This document shows positions 56,592 through 64,000 of a stretch of 64,000 nt of DNA, in pieces. Below the pieces are notes generated by a model, which worked only from the letters and a program-made list of their open reading frames with translations, did not search any database and was not told the origin of the DNA. Position 1 is the first letter of the stretch; each line of letters starts with the position of its first letter. The position numbers and the translations under genes were made by a program. Source of the DNA: Torymus aiolomorphi (Eukaryota > Arthropoda > Insecta > Hymenoptera > Torymidae); the NCBI GenBank assembly GCA_036365515.1, contig CM070873.1, forward strand, positions 29,308,085-29,372,084, written 5' to 3'.

Positions 56592-59500
56592 ATGGCTCCC
56601 GCACCATTGGCGCTAAACAACCAGGAAGCGGAAGGCCTACGGCATGGGAACTATCGGGTCGAGCTCCCACCAGCACTCAGAACTCTGACGGATTTTCACA
56701 TCTTGGTAGGCTCTGGCAACATAGAGCGCGTCAAGACTTTTATTGACGAAAATCTCTGGTTGCTGTCTTTCCCTACCAATAACCCTACCAATTTCATCAA
56801 CGACAGGAACCCCGAGACCGGTATGACATCTCTTCACTTGGCGATCAAAGTAAACAGTCTTGAGATCGTCGAATTGCTGATGGCTAACGGTGCCGACGTG
56901 TACCAAAGGGATATCCACGGCTTGATCCCAGCTCACCTAGCTCTGATACTAAGACATAAGCCCATACTCGAGTTGATCCTACGCGAAAGCGTGGCGAACC
57001 CGGTCGATCGCCGCGGCTTCACACACGTACACGCGGCAGCTCTGCTGGATGACCCGTCGTACTTACGCAAGTACCTAGGAATGAACAACGACGTGAACGT
57101 CCGGATGACTCCAGTGCCGATCGGCTACGAGCCCGGACGAGGCCGCGCCGAATACAACCTGCTGAGCGTCTGGCCGGTGCGCGCCAAGAATTATTGGAAC
57201 GACACCGATCCAGTCGAGACGACGCGCAGCCATCAGCGCGCCTTTCGCGGTTACGCCCCCCTCCACTTCGCAGTCGAACACGAGACAGTGGAGACGGTGG
57301 AGTTGCTGCTCCAGCAGAGTGAGCTGGAAATCGACATTCGCGATGCTAGAGGATACACGGCTATCCACCTAGCGTGTGCACTGTCTAGAGAAAAGCCCGC
57401 CATGAGGTTGGTGAAGATGCTGCTCGCCAGAGGCGCTGACGTTGCGGCGCGCACCAAATCCGGTGCTACGCCCATCCTCGTGGCCACGCATCTAGGCCAC
57501 AAGAATGTCGTTGCGCTCCTGTTGGAGCATGGAGCTAAGGCTAACGTCTGGGAGGACTGGGACAACATAACCCCGTTGCACCTCGCCTCCAGGTATCTCA
57601 TGGTGGATATAACGCTCGCACTGTTGGCCGCCGGCGCGGACGCTAGGAAGACGGACAAGAAGAAGAGGACGCCACTGCACTGGATGATATCGCGCGACTG
57701 GTGCTACGGCTTGCACGTGAACTTTGAAATAGGTAAGACCAATTTCGAGTTAGGCCTTGTGACAGATTTATATAAACTTTTGCAGTATAAAAAAACATTT
57801 GCTATGCTTTCAAATAAAAAAAAAAAGGAAATAGGCGCCAATGATAAAAGTAAAGAGGAATGAATATTTCTTTGGTTGAGAAGAAAAAGAGGACAACTCG
57901 ACTGAGCGCTAAGAAAGACAATACACGAGTAATTTTTGTTCATTGAGTTTTTAGTTGAGAACCGCTGTAGAGGTTTGAAAAATGTTCAATTCATACAGTA
58001 TTTCTGTGAAGCTCGCAATAAAGTCAAAATGTTTAAAATTTTATAAATGAAATAAAAGATTTATCATTAAACTAGTTTAGGATTCACATAGATATCTATT
58101 TAGAAAAATGAGAGTTGAAGTAGATGTTCGAAATTGCGTCAGCGGTTCTCAAAGAAAAATTCAATAAAAAAGGAGCTCGTGAATTGTCACCTTTCTTAGC
58201 GCTCAGCCGAATTGTCGCCTTTCATACCGCTCGATCGAGGTGTCCCCATTCTTAGGGCTCAACCGAATTGTCCCTATTCTTAGCGCACAACTGAATCGTC
58301 CCCTTTTCCAGCGCGCGACCAAGTTGTTCCCTTTCTCCACTCAGCCGACGATTTACAAAGAAATTCGAAATATCGTTCATATGCCATATTCAGACGAATT
58401 GAAATATCGATTTAAAACTTTACGAGATTAACTATAACTAGTGAATATTACGGAGGACAACGATGTCTTTGTTTTGCATATATCCAAATATATTTTTCTT
58501 AATTAATTCCCCGTTGAAAATATCCACCTGGAATACCAGCTGGAATTCCAGCTGTACCTCCTTTTTTGGACAAACTCCAAGTGGATTACTAGCTGGAATT
58601 CCAGGTAGATATCCACCTGGAATTCCAGATATGTATCCAGATGAAATTTCGGCTGGTACCAATATACTATATTGTTACAGCTTTTTTTACGAACTCCGAG
58701 TAGGTTGCTTGCTAGCTGGAATTCCAGGTGGATATCCAGCTGAATATTTCACCTGGAATGCCAGGTATGTAAAGACATTCCAAAAACGAGGCACGCCTCG
58801 TAGTTCGACATTCCAATGACATTGGAAAAGTGTCCGGACAATGCCATTTGTCTTTCTTATCTACCCTTGGCGTTACTTACTTAGTAACGGGAGTTTGCTC
58901 CAGCTCGCCGCCTAGCGGATAGCCGCAGAGATTGCCAGCGCCCTAATTCAGTAGAGTGGGGGAAGCAGTCGAGAAGACGGCTCCGCTCGGTGCCATGGCG
59001 CACGCCGCGGCTTTTCGCCTTTCTCGGAACTCGGGACTGTTTACGTCGGCAATCTCTGCCACTATCCGCTAGGCGGCGAGCTGGAGCAACCTCCCTTTAC
59101 TAAGTAAGTAACGCGAAGGGTAGATAAGGAAGTCAAATGGTATCCTACGCACGACTTTTCCAATCTCACTGGAATGTCGAACTACGAGGCGTGCCTCGTT
59201 TTTGGAATGTCTTTACATACCTCGTATTCCAGGTGGATATTCAGCTGGATATCCACCTGGAATTCCAGCTAGCAACCCACTCGGAGTTCGTAAAAAAAAG
59301 CTGTAACAATATACCAGCCGAAATTTCATCTGGATACATACCTAGAATTCCAGGTGAATATCCACCTGGAATTCCAGCTAGTAATCCACTTAGAGTTTGT
59401 CAAAAAAAAGGAGGTACAGCTGGAATTCCAGCTGGGATTCCAGCTGGATATTCACCTAGAATTCCAGCTGGTATTCCAGGTGGATATTTTCAACGGGGTT

Positions 59501-60062
59501 AAAAACTGTGTAATTTGCTCGGTCGGTAACAGTTGACGATGGCATCCCTTGAGCAGATTTGAATTCGTCTCTGAAATAGTTTACATAATTTTAACATTCA
59601 AACTACTTGTATACCAAATTTTATAGTTAGCATTTAATTATCTGCGATCGATAATAAAAATAAATTTTCCAAAACAATCAACGCAATTATACACCGGCGA
59701 TATATTCCATATCTAGCAAATCCCTTATATTAAATTTCTTTTTTTTTCTTTCACTCTTTCCAGAAAGAGACCAGGCCAAATGTTGCGCCATGTACGATAC
59801 GATAATCGAGGCACTGATCACCAGAGGATGCGACATCGACGGCCAGGACAAGTGGGGCCAGACTGCCATGGTCGCCGCGGCCATGTGCAACAACTCGTGC
59901 GCCGCGCGCCGCCTCCAGCTCTGGGAGCCCAACCTGCAAATCCGCGACACCACGGAGAAGACTTACCAGGACCACGACAAGTCCAAGAGGATGTGGTGCG
60001 CCACGTGCTACACGATTCATCCAGGGCTGAACGCTGACGAGCCAACGCAGCCCGCGAGATAA
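56592..60062 (+). CDS. Ankyrin-repeat protein, two exons, 479 residues
   Basis: Exon 1 (56592-57732) and exon 2 (59764-60062) join in phase at AATAG/GTAAGA and CTTTCCAG. About nine ankyrin repeats are visible, with the T-P-L-H-x-A pattern at about residues 78-106, 220-250, 254-288, 290-320, 326-355 and 359 onwards, and a last one in exon 2 (DIDGQDKWGQTAMVAAAMCN). There is no signal peptide or membrane segment. The C-terminus is Cys-containing (RMWCATCYTIHP) with no PRANC or SOCS box recognised. Ankyrin proteins bind partners; the partner here is unknown. If the intron is retained the protein ends at 423 residues. Coding GC is far above the AT-rich surroundings. The 2-kb intron holds a large palindrome. 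Confidence 0.9.
58180..58345. repeat. ~38-bp minisatellite in the ankyrin intron
   Basis: CCTTTCTTAGCGCTCAGCCG-type units with GAATTGTCCC recur about five times with divergence. Confidence 0.7.
58509..59498. mobile_element. Large palindromic element (990 bp) inside the ankyrin intron
   Basis: The arms (58509-58925 and 59050-59498) are inverted copies starting CCCCGTTGAAAATATCC, about 90% alike, around a ~120-bp GC-rich centre. Outer arms are built of CCACCTGGAATTCCAGCTGG subrepeats; inner arms contain TTACTTAGTAA and GCCGCCTAGCGGATAG. A one-armed copy lies at 14701-15015. No ORF with recognisable function is present. It is a non-autonomous fold-back element; no clear target duplication was seen. 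Confidence 0.85.
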
Positions 60063-60942
60063 AATACGGTCTGAAGTGATATGAAGAGAACTTGTAGTAC
60101 ATATAGGGATATGGGATGAGGGGAATTCCATATGTATAGACTTTGTAAATATATGTGTATATAGAGGAAATACAAAAGTAGAGTGAAAAATGCATGTTAG
60201 CTTGCGAAGCAATGCGCTCTCATTAATATTTCATTATGTTATTCTACTGTAAAGATGGAAACATAATAAATGAAGATTGATTTCTAACCATTAGTTTTAC
60301 ATTTTTCAACCTTACTTACATTGCATTAAATCAATCAATAAATATAAAGAATGTACATATTTTCGTCCTTTAAATAAGTTTTTAAAGCATCTATAACAAA
60401 ATTTTATTTTCTTACTTCTTCAAACTCCTCATAATGAATGAAGATTAATATTTTTTACTTTGCTTTCTCCTTTATTGAAGATTCATATTCTGGTATATAA
60501 AACATATGTTGGCCTTGGTAAATAAACATAGTCTATCTACTGGTGAATCCGCCTAACTAGACTCGTTCGACTGTATGGATGAAAAATCAAAGGAGCGCAG
60601 CCAAAAAGATCAGCGAAACTTTTTACTTCTTCTCGCTAACATGAACAAATACTAACTAGGAGAGTGTACTTCCTGTGGGTCAGAGATTTTGCTCAAATTT
60701 AAGGACATATTTTCGGAAGTGTAAATATGAAGAAAGTCACTGTGGTAGAAAAAAAAATTAATAATAATAATAAAAAAAGAACGCTCTCAAAAAATTTAAG
60801 TTATGGATATTTCGAGTCTTGTTTTAAAAAAATATTGAAACACAGACTCTTTTTCAAACAATAATCAAACAATCTAAAAAAATCGTACATACAGCTTTAA
60901 AAATAGAAAATAAAACTAAAAATCCATCCATTTTTTTCAGAA
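60063..60942. other. 3' region of the ankyrin gene and convergent spacer
   Basis: An AATAAA signal at 60265-60270 suits the ankyrin transcript. The rest is AT-rich, with no helicase-like coding on the minus strand. Confidence 0.55.
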
Positions 60943-63900
60943 TTACAAAATATTGATTTTTGCGACAGCTATGGTAGTTTCAAGTTGAGCAAAGAAAATG
61001 CACGAAAATATGAGCGAAATGAAGGAGCAAACCTTTGCGCCGTATATAGGCAAGTTTGAATCGGCTATATCCTTAAATTTATCAAATGACATAGTTTTAT
61101 CTATAAATTGAATTTCGACCATAACAGAATAAAAGTCTGCAGAATATTTCATAGAAATGATGACTCTTTGAGCTAAAAATTGTGCAAATAGATTCTGTGA
61201 AAACAATAAAATTTTTTTATACACTAAATCTTCTTCTCGATCCATTTCAACTTCAATAAGTTCAAAGAATTTTTCTGGTAGTGAATCTAAGTTGCCTTTT
61301 GAATGTAATTCCTGCTTTGTACGTCTAAGCATCATCGTTTTCATTATTGTTATCAATCTCTGTTTTCCTGCATCATTTTTATTATCAACCCATCGTTTCC
61401 AAACTTGAAGATCATTAAATGGTGAACAATTCAAAAATTTAAGAATAGCATATACATCCATTTCTTTATTCTGTATTGGTGTTCCTGTCAAAGCCCATCT
61501 GTGCTTTGCATTTAAACCACATACTGCTATACAAGCTTTGCTCTTATGATTTCTAATGTAATGGGCCTCATCAAGAATAATTCTGTTCCACTCCATCTTA
61601 AAATACAATAAAATAAAGTATCAGGAAAAAGAGCAATAAATACAAATATTTAGTTCTAATAAGGTTATTTAATATACTACCTTATACATCCCAGTTTCTG
61701 CATCTGCTTCTCTAACTAAAATTTGATAGGTAGTAATAACTATTACTATATACTAGTCAACAATATTGAGTATCACTATCAAATAAAGAAAACCTACTTT
61801 TATGTTTATTTCGTGATAACCATTCATCGTCACTACTACTTTCATCACTGGTATTTGACCTCTGATGGCTCTGATCCACAGTTGCCAAAATTAAAGATAT
61901 CATGGTTAATGTTTTCCCCAATCCCATATCATCAGCTATTATTAAATGTATAAGTTAAATTTTTGTCACATTATATTGGATTTTTATAATGATCAAATTT
62001 AAGATGACATACCTAATATACCTCCTTTGGGTTTTTGTTTTTCTCGCCACTTCGTCCAAGCTAAGGCATGTTGTTGCTGTTTTCACTTTTGGCTGTGCTT
62101 TTGTTTTTGGAGTTTCTACTTTCTGCAGAGCATTCATTGTTTTTTTCCGTGGCAATGTAGCCAATTTCAATTTTAAAGATTTTAACTTTTCTACTTGTGC
62201 TATTATAGTTTGGTGAACTCTATCACCTTTATCTGGTAGTTTCTTTATGTCCACGGATGCAGCAAATTTCTAAAATAATATTCATAAAGAAATGTAAAAG
62301 AAAAACATTATTATCTATTCAATAATAAATTATTATAGATACTTTACATTGAGTTTGTCCAATTGTTTTTGTGCATTTTCAATATTTAAAAGTAAGTGTT
62401 CTTTTTTCTGTGCTTCAAGGAAATTAATATTGCCTACTCCAATTTCCTTCCTTGCAAGTGCTAATGCTTCTTGGTCAATTTCACTTTCTAAAATAAAAGA
62501 TATTATAAAATTGTTAATAAATTCATTTAATGAATAAAGTAATAAAATATGAAAAATTAAGTATTTTAACCAGAGGCAGAACTAGAAATGATGATTTCCT
62601 CAGCACTTGATTTTTCTTCTTTCTGAAGGCTTTTATTTATCGATGTATTCACTGAACTATTTCTTGATTCATTCAAAGTAAGATCAACTAAATTTTCTTT
62701 CCTTTTAGTTGTATTAATTTTTTTTGTTGAATTATCATGTATTGAATCATGTGTTAGATCAACAACATTCTTTGCATTTAATTTTTTTTCTTTAAGAGGA
62801 CTACGTTCCTTTCTATGACTACCAGTTCCAACCCTATTAGAATTATCTGTAGAAGTTTCAGAAATTTCTAACCCAGAATCACTATCCATAGTGTTATTTT
62901 GTAACTTTGACTTGTCATTAGCAAAAACACTTTTAACATTTGAATGGGTATTTCTATCAATTGTTGAAGTTTTTAAATTGTCAGACATACTATCATCACT
63001 TAGTTGTTTTTGCTGTTCTTTGTCTCTATTAAATCCATCAGAATTATTACTGCATTCTTGATAGTTACTTCCATTACTTGTTTCCATCTCATTTAATTTG
63101 GAATCTGGATAATTAAAAAGCAAATATAAAATTTCCTATATAAATGCTAAGACTTACATACCATTAGAATTTTCTTCAAAATGTATATCATTATTTTCAT
63201 CTTTTTCAATAGACTCTATAAAGTGCTTTTGGTTTTTTGTTACCACAGGTGTTTTCATATGGACATCTGGAAGGCTAAACAAAAAGCATTATTTTGTGAG
63301 TTTCATAAAAATACAAAAAGTAAACACACTAATTTACCCTTCTGATTCAGAATCGCTATATATTAATCCCCTTTTTGGTCTTTTACGTATATTAATTGGT
63401 GTGCCTAAAAAATATATAAATTGTTAGCTATAAAAACTATATTATAAAAAAATAAATAAATGGAATCTTACTTATGCTACTTGAAGTATCTAATTTCAGA
63501 AGATTGTCATAAATAGAGCGTCTTTTTAATTTATTACTTCGAAATTTTTCTTCTTCTGACTCACTTTCTGATTCTTCTGATGAATTTACAATTATGGATA
63601 CTCTTTGACTACGATTCATAAATTGTAAATCCTCTAAATAACCAAAAAGAAGCAATTTAAATACAGAACAATATTCAAATGTATTCTCTATTCAAAATAA
63701 ACATTAGTTACAGTTTACCTTCTTCAGAATCCAAGGTTTCACTTTTATCTGAATCAGAGATTTTACTTTCACCTGGATTCCCTTTTAAATCCCTATTTTT
63801 AGATATTTCACTGTAAAAAAGAAAAACGATCGTTTAAAATAATCCATATACCTAGTCAAACGCTCGACTATTACAACAAATAAGAAAAAAATTTTCTAAA

Positions 63901-64000
63901 TTCACTAAAACCTCACCTTTCCGTATCGGAATCATCGATCACCCGGGTATCCCTATGGGTTGAATCGAAATTGTATCGCGTTCGACCAGCAGCTCCTTCC
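60943..64000 (-). CDS. Transcription termination factor 2 (TTF2/lodestar), N-terminal and SNF2 half, partial
   Basis: Minus-strand exons are recognised at about 63920-64000 (runs off the window), 63720-63812, 63470-63635, 63340-63395, 63165-63275, 62571-63107, 62348-62490, 62013-62269, 61792-61938, 61683-61753 and 60943-61596. The N-terminus is acidic and Ser-rich with two VVDLT/LVDLT motifs. A helical region (QEALALARKEIGVGNI) precedes the SNF2 ATPase: QQQHALAWTKWREKQKPKGG, Walker A DDMGLGKT, DEAH in NRIILDEAHYIRN, LTGTPIQN, MMLRRTKQEL. In animals TTF2 is a nuclear dsDNA-dependent ATPase that releases transcripts from RNA polymerase II. An extra base, or an unusually short 43-nt intron, near 62080 is needed to join the N-terminal frame to the ATPase. 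The C-terminal helicase lobe is absent, and an unrelated-looking tail ends the ORF. Confidence 0.85.

Noticed and set aside
57075..57716. Several 70-135-codon minus-strand frames opposite the ankyrin exon
   Set aside because: Shadows of a GC-rich coding exon; they show no independent protein features.
58463..59536. Frames of 60-120 codons within the intronic palindrome
   Set aside because: Compositional results of CCTGGAATTCCAG subrepeats, present in both strands because of the palindrome.

Overview
The window looks like insect nuclear DNA, most plausibly from a parasitoid wasp (Hymenoptera). Genes are split by introns with consensus splice sites. The intergenic DNA is AT-rich and full of satellites. 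The mobile elements are of animal type (PIF/Harbinger, Helitron, Penelope-like, a CR1/Jockey-like LINE tail, fold-back elements). Short TTATTGGG-type telomere-like motifs are present. The order-level assignment is an inference. No bacterial operon, rRNA, tRNA or CRISPR array was recognised.

Layout. 1-7515 is a near-identical ~430-bp satellite array. 7516-15430 is a mosaic: telomere-like motifs, a ~152-bp satellite, an AATCAC-type simple repeat, duplicated fold-backs, a LINE 3' end and GC-rich hairpins. 15.7-26.9 kb holds an unfamiliar gene set: a large protein family with no recognised domain, small acidic proteins, and a duplicated small coiled-coil gene on the minus strand with a TATA promoter. 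These genes alternate with several unrelated tandem arrays, each containing a perfect or near-perfect palindrome in its unit. 27210-34049 is an apparently complete PIF/Harbinger transposon with matching 3-bp CTG target duplications. It carries an intact spliced DDE transposase and two Myb/zeste-like genes, one at each end, in inverted orientation. 34.2-38.3 kb is another palindromic array followed by a diverged, broken second copy of the large unknown gene. 38262-40915 is a second, older and mainly inverted block of the 430-bp satellite. 41-56 kb is AT-rich, with a Helitron fragment, a rearranged Penelope-like element, hammerhead-ribozyme-like motifs and three large fold-back elements. 56.5-60.3 kb carries a GC-rich two-exon ankyrin-repeat gene whose intron contains a ~1-kb palindrome. 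60.9-64.0 kb is a convergent minus-strand gene for the N-terminal and SNF2 half of transcription termination factor 2 (TTF2/lodestar); its C-terminal helicase half is not in the window.

The best host-gene candidates are the ankyrin gene and TTF2. The Harbinger genes form one autonomous element (transposase plus DNA-binding partner). The most interesting unexplained material is the 15.7-38.3 kb block. There, a two-copy unknown gene family with a shared exon structure, a duplicated minus-strand partner gene and palindromic tandem arrays sit together, which suggests an undescribed intron-containing mobile or selfish element or a rapidly evolving gene cluster.
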